Source of the DNA: a virus
Reading direction: 5' to 3' (one strand)
IMG/VR virus record: IMGVR_UViG_3300023179_000065
Coordinates: 1-64,000 of that record
DNA: 64,000 bases
Positions 15,387 to 23,669 of this stretch are shown in pieces. The position numbers and the translations under genes are program-made. Every line of letters starts with the position of its first letter. Positions within the stretch are counted from its first letter, which is position 1. The notes under the pieces were generated by a model. That model was given only the letters and a program-made list of their open reading frames with translations. It had not been told where the DNA came from and did no database searches.

Positions 15387-15856
15387 CCGTTCAGCTTTCA
15401 AAGAACTTTACGCTTACAGAATTCACTAAGAGTCAAGCCGGTGCACGTCTAGGGATTGATAATACCCCACAAGGCGAGCATCTCGAGAACCTAAAGAATT
15501 TAGTGACTAAGATTATTCAGCCTCTTCGAGAGCAGCTAGGTAAGCCTATCACTATTAACTCTGGATATCGTGGTCCTGAAGTTAACAAGGCTGTGGGTGG
15601 TGCGGCTACAAGTCAGCATTGTTTTGGAGAGGCTGCTGATATTGAATGTCCTGGTATGGCTAATGCTGACCTTGCACATTATATCCAAAAGCATTTTGAT
15701 TTTGATCAGTTGATTCTAGAATTTTATAAGCCAGGCGTTCCGGATTCAGGTTGGGTGCATGTTAGTTTGAAACGTCAAGGCGCTCAACGCAAGCAATGTC
15801 TTACCGCCGTGTCTGAAAATGGCAAGACGGTTTATAAGCCAGGGTTTCTATCTTAA
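15383..15856 (+). CDS. Peptidase M15-family endolysin-like protein
   Basis: The 157-residue protein matches the M15 D,D-/L,D-peptidase fold. ITINSGYRGPEVNKAVGG, then SQHCFGEAADIE gives the zinc ligands His and Asp, and SGWVHVSL supplies the last His. Such enzymes cleave cross-links in the cell wall. No signal peptide is present, so a holin or other route would be needed to reach the wall. The overlapping upstream membrane peptide is a candidate. Confidence 0.85.
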   Translation: MTVQLSKNFTLTEFTKSQAGARLGIDNTPQGEHLENLKNLVTKIIQPLREQLGKPITINSGYRGPEVNKAVGGAATSQHCFGEAADIECPGMANADLAHYIQKHFDFDQLILEFYKPGVPDSGWVHVSLKRQGAQRKQCLTAVSENGKTVYKPGFLS

Positions 15857-16489
15857 TTGTTTAAGCTAAACAATATAGAGGTGCACAGAAACCCAACGTG
15901 CGCGCAGACAGTCAACTCCAAGCATTTTAGTTCGGAATCACTCAAGTATTTCGACAAAGATGGTTTTGAGCTTACCCCTCTAGAACAGCATTATTATAAT
16001 GCATCCGGGTATCAGAACAAAATTGGATCTGGCTGTCTGTATAATACCTGTTGGCAAGAACCCTGGTTTACTCTAGAAGACAGTAATGATTTTATCATAG
16101 ATCATTCAATGATTTTACATCGTTGCGACTTTACGGGCGATGCAGCTATTCAACTTTACGAATATAACAAGAAGCTACCTCAGCTTAATTATCTTATAAA
16201 TTGTAAGAAGAAGTGGGGACTAGACTTCAGCCTTGATTATATTGATGTAGATTCGAACAAAATATATGAAATAATTCATATTGAGCAAGACTCTAACAAC
16301 TACGAACAATTCTTAGAACTTAAAGACAAGTTTGAGAATTTTGTTCTCTCTACGGACTGGAATAAAGCGGCCAAAGTTCTCCTAAAGCAAAAAGAGAAGT
16401 GGCTTAATCTTAACGGAATGGCACAAAACGACTGGAAAGCAAAGTTCTTTGGCTATTCACAAGCTGAATCAATAATTAAAACGATCTAG
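15857..16489 (+). CDS. Hypothetical protein, 210 aa
   Basis: The frame begins with TTG at 15857, next to the peptidase stop, without an obvious ribosome site, so translation may be by coupling. The N-terminal half has a pattern with HYYNASGYQNKIGSGCLYNT and CWQEPWF. The C-terminal half is helical and charged (KVLLKQKEKWLNLNGMAQND). I do not recognise a family. It resembles hypothetical proteins of exo-T4 phages only in general make-up. Confidence 0.5.
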   Translation: MFKLNNIEVHRNPTCAQTVNSKHFSSESLKYFDKDGFELTPLEQHYYNASGYQNKIGSGCLYNTCWQEPWFTLEDSNDFIIDHSMILHRCDFTGDAAIQLYEYNKKLPQLNYLINCKKKWGLDFSLDYIDVDSNKIYEIIHIEQDSNNYEQFLELKDKFENFVLSTDWNKAAKVLLKQKEKWLNLNGMAQNDWKAKFFGYSQAESIIKTI

Positions 16490-16490
16490 C

Positions 16491-16519
16491 TTGATATTAT
16501 TTCAGTAGTAACACATAAT
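16491..16519 (+). promoter_or_regulatory. Sigma70-type promoter
   Basis: TTGATA (16491-16496) and CATAAT (16514-16519) are separated by exactly 17 bases, immediately upstream of the SleB-like hydrolase gene. Both hexamers are close to the host consensus, which suggests early or middle transcription of the downstream genes. Confidence 0.5.
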
Positions 16520-16537
16520 ACAACTAAGGAGATAGAA

Positions 16538-17089
16538 ATGGGTAATATCCAGTCTATTGCTAGGTTTAGTATTAGCATTTTGTTTATAAGCTTAGTTATT
16601 TTTACCAGTATACATTTTGCAAACCAGGCGTATGATAAGCAGTATAAGAAGTATGCTGAGTTTAACGAAAGTATCAATTATAGAACTGCGGTTGAAGCCG
16701 AACGGCAGTTAGAATGCTTAAGTAAGAATATTTACTTTGAAGCAGCAACCGAACCGTTCGAAGGAAAGGTTGCAGTAGCACAAGTTACTCTTAATAGGGT
16801 TAATAGTGGCAATTTTCCAGGCGATGTATGCAGAGTAGTTTATCAAAAGAATATTTTCTACGATAAGGTAATCTGTCAATTCTCTTGGTATTGTGAAAGA
16901 AAGTCATTTATTGCACCTATTCATTCAGAGCACTACAAAGAAAGCGAGCGTGTTGCACGTAAGGTTCTTCTAGAAGGGTTTAAGTTGGATAGCGTAAGGC
17001 ATGCAATGTATTATCATGCTGATTACGTTCACCCTAAGTGGAAGAAAGAACAAGTAGCAAAGATTGGTCATCATATTTTTTATAGGTAA
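16538..17089 (+). CDS. SleB-like cell wall hydrolase with N-terminal membrane anchor
   Basis: Residues about 8-28 form a signal-anchor helix (FSISILFISLVIFTSIHFAN). The following domain has the SleB/Hydrolase_2 signature: LECLSKNIYFEAATEPFEGK with the catalytic Glu region, VAQVTLNRVNSGNFP, and CQFSWYC with paired cysteines. SleB-type enzymes are lytic transglycosylases acting on peptidoglycan. The anchor places it in the periplasm. With the M15 peptidase nearby it likely contributes to lysis. AAGGAG lies before the ATG. Confidence 0.82.
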   Translation: MGNIQSIARFSISILFISLVIFTSIHFANQAYDKQYKKYAEFNESINYRTAVEAERQLECLSKNIYFEAATEPFEGKVAVAQVTLNRVNSGNFPGDVCRVVYQKNIFYDKVICQFSWYCERKSFIAPIHSEHYKESERVARKVLLEGFKLDSVRHAMYYHADYVHPKWKKEQVAKIGHHIFYR

Positions 17090-17094
17090 ACAAA

Positions 17095-17403
17095 ATGTTT
17101 AAGATTGAAATGTTTGATAAATTAGCACAAAATACTATTAAGTTCATCCAGCAATTTACGTCTGAGTCTTTTAATCTAGTAACCATTGTATTGCTGCATA
17201 TTGCAACATTTCCCACTCTTATGGCTGCTATCACATCTATTACTGATAGAATGCCTACAGTAGAAATCTTTTTGTTCTTGTTTGCAGGACTATTCGTCAT
17301 GCTACTGAAGTCCATTGCTGCCAAGGAAGTGTTTAGTGTTGTTATTAATTCCTTCGGCTTCTTTGTACAAGTAGTATTGCTTTGCTTGGTAGTGTTTAAA
17401 TGA
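17095..17403 (+). CDS. Integral membrane protein, 102 aa
   Basis: Three hydrophobic stretches are visible: FNLVTIVLLHIATFPTLMAA, VEIFLFLFAGLFVMLLKSIA and FFVQVVLLCLVVF. The size and three-helix plan would fit a class I-like holin, and the neighbour upstream is a cell-wall hydrolase, but no family motif is known to me. Its end overlaps the gp33 gene by 4 bases. Confidence 0.6.
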   Translation: MFKIEMFDKLAQNTIKFIQQFTSESFNLVTIVLLHIATFPTLMAAITSITDRMPTVEIFLFLFAGLFVMLLKSIAAKEVFSVVINSFGFFVQVVLLCLVVFK

Positions 17404-17645
17404 TAGTTAATACAGAACACACCGCGATTAGATCACCTACCGAGTTTTTCTTAGCAGTTGATAAATTATCATCAGATAAGAGAATTAATTACTTGGATGC
17501 AGTAATATTGTATTGTGAAGAAAATAGCATTGAGATTGAAACTGCTGCAACTTTAATTAAAGGTAGTTCTAAGTTTAAAGCAAGAATTCAAGATGATGCA
17601 GAAGAGCTAAACTTTTTACCCAAATCGAGGAAGTTACCTATATGA
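17400..17645 (+). CDS. gp33: Late transcription co-activator gp33
   Basis: The 81-residue protein shows the exo-T4 gp33 pattern: INYLDAVILYCEENSIEIET in the core, a short helix, then DAEELNFLPKSRKLPI at the end. In T4, gp33 binds the RNA polymerase flap and links it to the gp45 sliding clamp at late promoters (TATAAATA), two of which are visible in this window. It overlaps its neighbours by 4 bases at each end. Confidence 0.72.
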   Translation: MIVNTEHTAIRSPTEFFLAVDKLSSDKRINYLDAVILYCEENSIEIETAATLIKGSSKFKARIQDDAEELNFLPKSRKLPI

Positions 17646-18202
17646 CACAACTACCATCTCACCTAGGCGGTCATGAGAATGAAACTCACATCGACCGTGG
17701 CGCCTTGCGCTATCTTATTGATAATCTCGAAATTAAGTCTGTAGTAGATATTGGATGCGGCCCGGGTGGCATGATTCAATGCTGCTTGAATGAAGGCATT
17801 GAGGATGTTATTGGTCTTGATGGAGACTTTACTATCGAACGTCCAGATCAGATTGCTCTTAGAACAGCTATTCATGATTTTACTACTGGCCCCTATCAGC
17901 TGGATAAGATCTATGATTTAGCCTGGTCCGTAGAGTTTGTAGAGCATGTAGAAGAAAAGTACATGCAAAACTTTATCGACGTTTTTAAGCAATGCAAATA
18001 TGTTCTTATGACCCATGCTTTCCCAGGCCAACCAGGACACCATCACGTTAATTGCCAGCATGCAGAGTATTGGCTTAACGTTATGGAAAAGAATGGTTTT
18101 GAACCCAGACCGTTTACCTTGCAAAATGTACGAGCTGCATCTACAATGAAAGAACGTTATGTACGGCAACAGAGCTTATTCTTTAAGAATGGACGCATTT
18201 GA
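17642..18202 (+). CDS. Class I SAM-dependent methyltransferase
   Basis: The 186-residue protein has the Rossmann methyltransferase motifs: VVDIGCGPGGMIQCC (motif I), VIGLDGD (motif II acidic residue) and YDLAWSVEFVEHV (motif IV region). The substrate is not evident. The sequence after motif IV (MTHAFPGQPGHHHVNCQ) resembles methyltransferases of sugar or small-molecule type encoded by exo-T4 phages. It overlaps gp33 upstream and gp59 downstream. Confidence 0.8.
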   Translation: MTQLPSHLGGHENETHIDRGALRYLIDNLEIKSVVDIGCGPGGMIQCCLNEGIEDVIGLDGDFTIERPDQIALRTAIHDFTTGPYQLDKIYDLAWSVEFVEHVEEKYMQNFIDVFKQCKYVLMTHAFPGQPGHHHVNCQHAEYWLNVMEKNGFEPRPFTLQNVRAASTMKERYVRQQSLFFKNGRI

Positions 18203-18767
18203 GGCTTATAAGGTATACATTGCTTTAAAGAGCCATTTCACTACCAAATATTATGACTATTTCAAATATAATGGAAGAACAAGAGCATCAAGATCAACGT
18301 TTGAAAAACGAGCCGACAAGTACTATTTCCACAAGCTATCTAAGCGCAAGGATATTGTTGACTTCCTCGTATCCAACTTTGTATACAACGGAGACGACTG
18401 GGTCGGAAACCTCGTACAAAACAACGAATCTGAAAAATGCTACAGAACACTTTTACGAACCAGAGAATCACTATCCTATATTTTCAGCGAAGATCTTGAC
18501 AAGCTAAAAGAAGATTTTGATAGTAATTTTACAGTAGAAGATGGGCAGCATCCTTACTTACTTAAGCTATATTTACGTAAGGATATCTGTATTGAGACTT
18601 TAATTATTCTCGACGATCTAGTAGGTTGCTTTAAGAAGTGGAATAAGAAGATTGACGAGAATGTATTATGGCCTCAGCTGTACTTAAAGTGCCGCAAATA
18701 TAAGCAGTTCTTTGAGTATGATAGAAGTAAACTAAAACAAGTAGTACTTAATAAATTTTCAAACTAA
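18189..18767 (+). CDS. gp59: Helicase loader gp59
   Basis: The 192-residue protein begins MDAFEAYKVYIALKSHFT and has YDYFKYNGRTRASRSTFEKR and YYFHKLSKRKD, the signature N-terminal domain of T4 gp59, which loads the gp41 helicase onto gp32-coated forks. I chose ATG 18189 over an upstream in-frame start because family homology begins there. It overlaps the methyltransferase gene by 14 bases and is followed by gp32, its partner, as in T4-like phages. Confidence 0.88.
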   Translation: MDAFEAYKVYIALKSHFTTKYYDYFKYNGRTRASRSTFEKRADKYYFHKLSKRKDIVDFLVSNFVYNGDDWVGNLVQNNESEKCYRTLLRTRESLSYIFSEDLDKLKEDFDSNFTVEDGQHPYLLKLYLRKDICIETLIILDDLVGCFKKWNKKIDENVLWPQLYLKCRKYKQFFEYDRSKLKQVVLNKFSN

Positions 18768-18798
18768 TACATCGCGATACATCGCTTAGGAGAAATAC

Positions 18799-19704
18799 AT
18801 GACAGTAGATTTTAGTCAACTCAAGAAGTCCCGTCAGAATCAATTTGATAAGCTTACCAGTGAGCTAAACAAGCTCAGTGAAACTCAGCAAGGTGGTCGC
18901 TCTGACGATGACCGGTTCTGGAAGCCAGAGGTTGACAAGGCCGGTAACGGGTATGCAGTTATTCGCTTCTTGCCTGCACCAGTAAATGAAGACGTACCGT
19001 TTGTACGCATTTGGGATCATGGATTCCAAGGCCCTGGCGGCTGGTATATTGAGAAGTCGCTTACTACTCTAGGTAAGCCAGATCCTGTCTCCGAATATAA
19101 TACACAACTATGGAATTCTGGAGTAGAAGCTAATAAGGATCTAGTACGCAAGCAAAAACGTCGCCTTAGCTTTATCTCGAACATCTACGTTGTTAAGGAT
19201 CCTTCTCATCCTGAAAACGAAGGCAAGGTCTTCCTTTACAAGTATGGTAAGAAGATTTTCGATAAGCTTAACGAAGCCATGAATCCTCAGTTTGAAGATG
19301 AAAAGCCTATCAACCCGTTTGATCTATGGGAAGGCGCTAATTTCAAGCTTAAGATTCGTGATGTAGAAGGCTATCGCAATTATGATAAGTCAGAGTTTGA
19401 GTCAGCTAATCCACTTCTTGGTGATGACGCAGCGCTTGAGCGTGTCTGGAAGCAAGAGCATTCGTTGAACGCCTTCCTTGAAGCTTCTAACTTTAAGTCG
19501 TATGATGAACTTAAGGCTAAGCTTAACAAGGTGCTAGGTCTTGATGGTTCGGCTGCTAGTCGAGCCACTGCAGAGACTGCTTCTGCACCGTGGGATAATG
19601 TTGAAACTGTTCAAGCACCTGCTATTAAGAGCAAGGCTGAACCTGTGCTAGAAGATGATGACGATAGCATGGATTTCTTCAAGCGTCTAGCAGAAGAGGA
19701 CTAA
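18799..19704 (+). CDS. gp32: Single-stranded DNA-binding protein gp32
   Basis: The 301-residue protein matches T4 gp32 along its length: an N-terminal basic self-association region (MTVDFSQLKKSRQNQFDKL), an OB fold with VIRFLPAP and VVKDPSHPENEGKVFLYKYG, and an acidic C-terminal tail (LEDDDDSMDFFKRLAEED) used to contact gp59 and others. The zinc site is missing: where T4-type proteins read CPVC this one reads DPVS (in KPDPVSEYN), and the protein contains no Cys at all. Preceded by AGGAG. Its stop overlaps the stop of the convergent hub gene. Confidence 0.93.
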   Translation: MTVDFSQLKKSRQNQFDKLTSELNKLSETQQGGRSDDDRFWKPEVDKAGNGYAVIRFLPAPVNEDVPFVRIWDHGFQGPGGWYIEKSLTTLGKPDPVSEYNTQLWNSGVEANKDLVRKQKRRLSFISNIYVVKDPSHPENEGKVFLYKYGKKIFDKLNEAMNPQFEDEKPINPFDLWEGANFKLKIRDVEGYRNYDKSEFESANPLLGDDAALERVWKQEHSLNAFLEASNFKSYDELKAKLNKVLGLDGSAASRATAETASAPWDNVETVQAPAIKSKAEPVLEDDDDSMDFFKRLAEED

Positions 19705-21665
19705 TAGTAAGATGCGTGACGCGTACCGTACCCTAGAGAGCCCCTGTTTGCTATGGGCGAAGGTATAACGTCAGCATCTTTTGCACCACTCTTGCCGATT
19801 TTTTGAGTTGTATCTTTAGTATTGTTGTTAATGATTGGGGCCGCTGCTTTTGTACTAGCAGCGGCTTCATTCTGTTCAGACATAGAGGCAACATCTTCAC
19901 CTCTGCCTCTGCTCTTTTCTAGAGCTGCTTTTTCTTTAGGAGTTTTAAATTTAGCCCAGTCAAAGCCACCAGACTCTGTGACGTCACTAACAGTGACCTG
20001 GTTGCTAGTAACCATAGCTCTCTGCTCCTGCTTACCAGAAGCAGTCATTTCATTTTTACCAGGAATCATAGCTACTTGTTCCTGCTCAGCGGAGTTAGCC
20101 GCCTCTTCTTCACCGGGAATCATAGCGATCGGTTCATTAAGTGGTGTAGATAGAATACTACCTTTTTTCTCTTGCTGCGGACCTGCACCCTGTCTTATCA
20201 TAGAAACAATTTCGGGGCCTCGTCGACCTACTTGACCATACCATTTACTACTCTCTAAACTACTTGCAGCACCTTCTACGTTACCTGCTTCTAATTGTTT
20301 AGTAAAGTTAGGCCACTTTTTATACCAGGCAGGGCCCATATTAAACGTAAGGTCAATAAGCGCGCCTTTACCTGTTTCATTAAGCTTATCATATCCGGGT
20401 ATCTTTTCTGCAGCTTTTTGATGGTGCTCGAAGTCTTTATCAAAAATATTATTGACTTCATCGATACTAAATTCTCTATTATATTCTGGCGGTAGAGTCT
20501 TACCATCACCTATTAAATGTCCAACACCTACTGTCCATAGGCCTAGAGAGTCTTTGTAAGGTCTAGTTCTAACCCCTTCATGCTTCTTAATCATATCTTT
20601 GACGGCTTTAAAGCCGCCACCGGTAGAGGATTTAAAGCCTATAGACGCACCAGGTGTTATGCCAGTGCCACTTCCTGCTACACTTTCTAAAGATGAACTA
20701 GTAGAAGGTCTTCCAGTTTGCATTGATGGCTGTGTACCACCCATACCAGACTCTTTAGACGACACAGGGGAAGCCTTCTCTACCGGAGTAGCCCCTGGTG
20801 CCTGTGTAGTAGCCCCTTCCATGGAACTAGAAGAAGAAGTGCTAGTTGAAGTCTCTTGCGACGGTTTAACTTCCTGTGTCTTTTCTCCTCCAGTAACTTC
20901 TTTTTCTACTCCTTTTTCATCTACTTCTTTTTCTTCAGTAACCTTCTCATCTTCTTCCTTTTCTTCCTTTTCTTCTTTATCAGATTCATCTTTTACTAGA
21001 GCTTGACCTAGCTTAACAGCACCGTAACCTACAGCGGCAGCCACTGCAAGCTTACCGCCTTTGCCCATTCTACCTACACTCTTTATAAGCTTAACGGTAG
21101 TAGTAACGGCATCTAAAACACTCTTAAGTAGTTTTGCTCCAAAAAAGGTAGCTAATCCTACACCAACTACTTTTAGAGCAGTAGATAATCCGCTAAAGCC
21201 ATTATCCTTATCGCCCGTTACCTCTGTGATACCCTCAGTAAAACCTTTAAGAATAGCTTTAATTCTTTTCTTAGTATCTTCTGGTAGTAATGTATATAAA
21301 GCACCTGCTAATGCAGCAGCAACTACTGGATTAGTAAATAGCGACTTAAGTATACCAAAGAAGCCAGGGCCTTCTTCTTTTACTGCAACCTTCTCTTTTT
21401 TATCTACTGTAGCCGGCTTAGCTTCCATAGCAGCCTCTTCCTTATCATATGCACTTTTTGACTCATACGATAAAAGATTAAGGAGTGATGTATGCATGTC
21501 TTTTACAACATTGTTTAATACGGATAATGACGAATTAACTTCACTCAGGTTGTCATTTATTTTTTCAACGTCTAGCGCAGCTAGCTTGTTATCTTCGGGC
21601 TGAGTAGTACCTAAGGTACTTTTCTGAACAATTGATTTCTTTAAAAGAGCTGGAATTTCTTTCAT
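19701..21665 (-). CDS. Tail/baseplate hub protein with GH24 lysozyme domain
   Basis: The 654-residue protein has an N-terminal helical region (possible coiled coil, residues 30-65), hydrophobic helices around 100-220 (TNPVVAAALAGALYTLL, LAVAAAVGYGAVKLG), a low-complexity acidic and Ser/Thr-rich linker (225-350), then a T4-type lysozyme domain at about 355-495. The catalytic triad is intact: Glu363 (KHEG), Asp372 (YKDS) and Thr378 (LWTVG), with the same spacing as T4 lysozyme. The gp5 homologue in this window lacks a lysozyme domain, so this protein probably takes over local peptidoglycan digestion during penetration. It follows the tape-measure candidate on the minus strand. Confidence 0.8.
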   Translation of the reverse strand: MKEIPALLKKSIVQKSTLGTTQPEDNKLAALDVEKINDNLSEVNSSLSVLNNVVKDMHTSLLNLLSYESKSAYDKEEAAMEAKPATVDKKEKVAVKEEGPGFFGILKSLFTNPVVAAALAGALYTLLPEDTKKRIKAILKGFTEGITEVTGDKDNGFSGLSTALKVVGVGLATFFGAKLLKSVLDAVTTTVKLIKSVGRMGKGGKLAVAAAVGYGAVKLGQALVKDESDKEEKEEKEEDEKVTEEKEVDEKGVEKEVTGGEKTQEVKPSQETSTSTSSSSSMEGATTQAPGATPVEKASPVSSKESGMGGTQPSMQTGRPSTSSSLESVAGSGTGITPGASIGFKSSTGGGFKAVKDMIKKHEGVRTRPYKDSLGLWTVGVGHLIGDGKTLPPEYNREFSIDEVNNIFDKDFEHHQKAAEKIPGYDKLNETGKGALIDLTFNMGPAWYKKWPNFTKQLEAGNVEGAASSLESSKWYGQVGRRGPEIVSMIRQGAGPQQEKKGSILSTPLNEPIAMIPGEEEAANSAEQEQVAMIPGKNEMTASGKQEQRAMVTSNQVTVSDVTESGGFDWAKFKTPKEKAALEKSRGRGEDVASMSEQNEAAASTKAAAPIINNNTKDTTQKIGKSGAKDADVIPSPIANRGSLGYGTRHASYY

Positions 21666-23492
21666 TTAAAATCCTACGCTATCTGAAAAAACAGAAGGTG
21701 TTGAAAAGTTTTTAGGAGTTTCAGCAGGCATCATAGTTTTGTTAGTAGTATTATTCACAATAATAGGCGGTGACTGTCTATTATTTTGTTTTTTAGCAAT
21801 AACGACCTGCTCTGAATTAATTTGAGTTTGCTGACCGGTGCGCGCCACTGGCTCCATTACAGCTGGAGCAGTACTAGAAGGCTCTGCTGTTTGTTCTGAA
21901 GTCTTGTTAGTAGCGCTTGTAGTAGGTGCAGAGGCTTGAGTACCGGCAGTAGCGGTTTGCTGCGAAGTACTAGCTTCAGGTTGCTCTGATACTGCTTTTT
22001 TACTAGCAGGAGGTTGAGAAGCAGATACTGGTGGTTTGCTTACCTCTTCTGTAGTAGAAGTTTGCTGCGAAGTACTAGCTTTTAGTTGTTCTGATGTATT
22101 TTTAATTGAGTTTATAGAGGGCGCAGAAGCTTGAGTGCTAGCAGCAGAAGTTTGTTGTTGTGTGTTTGTTTCAGGTTGCTCTGATACTGCTTTTTTACTA
22201 GCAGAAGGTTGAGAAGCAGATACTGGTGGTTTGCTTACCCCTTCTGCAGCATTGTCTTCCTTTTCTTCTTTAGGCTTACCTATAATGTCTTTTGCTTTAT
22301 TAGCTAGCCAAGATGATATAATTTTCTTTTCTAAAAGAAAATCAATACCTTTAATAAGAACTCTTTTTACAGTGTTAAGATCGAAGAACCCTAATGTAAC
22401 AGACTTAATAAAATTATCTGCAAAGAGCTTTCCTACTCTTTCTACACCACTCTCACCTTTCTCAGGATCTGTAGTAAAGTAGTCGACTAAAGTATTGATG
22501 CCAGCATCTACTGCCGCACCTAAAAGATAACCTATACCGGTAACTGCGAGGCCAGTCTTAATTGCTCTTACTACTTTAAGTACACTCTTAAGACCACCAA
22601 ACACCATCTGCTTAAACTTCATAGCTAGTGTCTTAAAATTAGTAAGCTCTTTAACCTTATTAAAAGTTTTAGTACTGTATTCTTTTAATAAATTAACTTT
22701 ATTTTTAATTACATTAATATTCTTTTTTAAGACTCTGGTAAGCTCTATCTTTTTGTTATACTTTATATTCTTCTTTTCTAATCTTCTCTTAAGCTTATCA
22801 TTTCTATTTTTTAATTTTTCTTTTTGCTTCTTTAAGTTTTCTTTCTCACCATCTATTTCTGGAACAGCAGATTTTTTAAGATCTGTTTCTGGAGTAACTG
22901 GTTTATTTTGATTGGCTTGAGATAGAATGCCAGTTACCTCAGCCAATCTCTTTATACTCATAAAAGCATCATAAACACCCTTAAGTATCTTAAATCCAAA
23001 ATATACTTTTAAGATATCAAATAAGTGTTTAGTAATAAACTTAAGAGTCTTTAATACAGGCTCAGGCAATCCTAAATTTTCTATAATACCATCAAAAAAC
23101 CCAGTTACTATTGCTCTAATTTTATCATTAAAAAGCAGTGCAAATAGGGCTGTAAATTTAAGTATATCAAATCCTGCTTTCTTTAACTCAGGTTTAGAGA
23201 GGTTAGAAGCTTGAGGACCATTTACTTTTACAGCTGTTGCTTTTGTTGCCTGCTCACTCTTTTTAGAAAGCAAAAACTTATCTAAATCAGCTACTACTAA
23301 CTGAGAACTGTCAACTAGCTCAGAGCTAACTGTCTTAGTCTTTTCAGAGGTATCAGTTAGTTTAGTAAGAGACGCTATAAATTTCTCTAAAGGAAATTTT
23401 CTAGTAAATCGACCAGTCTTAGTGCTTCTGAACGATGCAGAATTAAGATCTAGCTTCTCGTCTAGATTTGGCTTAAACGGTAAAGATGACAT
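21666..23492 (-). CDS. Tape-measure candidate / baseplate hub protein (gp29 position)
   Basis: The 608-residue protein starts directly after the gp51 frame (TAA then ATG). It has hydrophobic helices (about 105-185 and 310-345, including VTGIGYLLGAAVDAGIN), a long charged coiled-coil segment near 215-265 (KEKLKNRNDKLKRRLEKKN), and a repetitive Pro/Ser/Gln-rich tail in which SKPPVSASQP-SASKKAVSEQPE occurs twice. Position after gp26-gp51, size close to T4 gp29 (590 residues), and internal hydrophobic helices are typical of a tape-measure protein. Direct homology to gp29 is not obvious by eye, so this is a positional call. Confidence 0.55.
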   Translation of the reverse strand: MSSLPFKPNLDEKLDLNSASFRSTKTGRFTRKFPLEKFIASLTKLTDTSEKTKTVSSELVDSSQLVVADLDKFLLSKKSEQATKATAVKVNGPQASNLSKPELKKAGFDILKFTALFALLFNDKIRAIVTGFFDGIIENLGLPEPVLKTLKFITKHLFDILKVYFGFKILKGVYDAFMSIKRLAEVTGILSQANQNKPVTPETDLKKSAVPEIDGEKENLKKQKEKLKNRNDKLKRRLEKKNIKYNKKIELTRVLKKNINVIKNKVNLLKEYSTKTFNKVKELTNFKTLAMKFKQMVFGGLKSVLKVVRAIKTGLAVTGIGYLLGAAVDAGINTLVDYFTTDPEKGESGVERVGKLFADNFIKSVTLGFFDLNTVKRVLIKGIDFLLEKKIISSWLANKAKDIIGKPKEEKEDNAAEGVSKPPVSASQPSASKKAVSEQPETNTQQQTSAASTQASAPSINSIKNTSEQLKASTSQQTSTTEEVSKPPVSASQPPASKKAVSEQPEASTSQQTATAGTQASAPTTSATNKTSEQTAEPSSTAPAVMEPVARTGQQTQINSEQVVIAKKQNNRQSPPIIVNNTTNKTMMPAETPKNFSTPSVFSDSVGF

Positions 23493-23669
23493 TTAAGTGT
23501 TTAATCTTTTCTTTTCTTTTTCTAAGTAATCTAATAACATATCTACATAAAGATCTCTCTCAAATGGTATCATTTCTTCTATTTCTGCTATCGACCATTT
23601 ATGGTGCTGAGTCAAACTAAAATTAAGTACGTAATAATTAGTGATGCTACTATGACTCAGCCCAACGTA
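23493..23669 (-). CDS. gp51: gp51-like hub assembly protein, reached by -1 frameshift
   Basis: In the -1 frame relative to the end of gp26, 58 codons run to a TAA that abuts the next ATG. The core (SITNYYVLNFSLTQHHKWS, EIEEMIPFERDLYVDMLLDY) matches small phage proteins annotated gp51 or tail-assembly proteins. No ATG or GTG is found in the N-terminal part of this frame: the candidates are CTG (fourth codon), TTG within the conserved core, or entry from gp26 by slippage on T-TTT-TTT. The last would give a gp26-gp51 fusion like the G/GT tail-assembly chaperones of other phages. Confidence 0.65.
   Translation of the reverse strand, partial: YVGLSHSSITNYYVLNFSLTQHHKWSIAEIEEMIPFERDLYVDMLLDYLEKEKKRLNT

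Noticed and set aside
20599-21603. Plus-strand frames opposite the lysozyme-bearing hub gene
   Set aside because: They are antisense to a gene with an intact GH24 domain and consist of Ser/Thr/Leu-rich low-complexity sequence.
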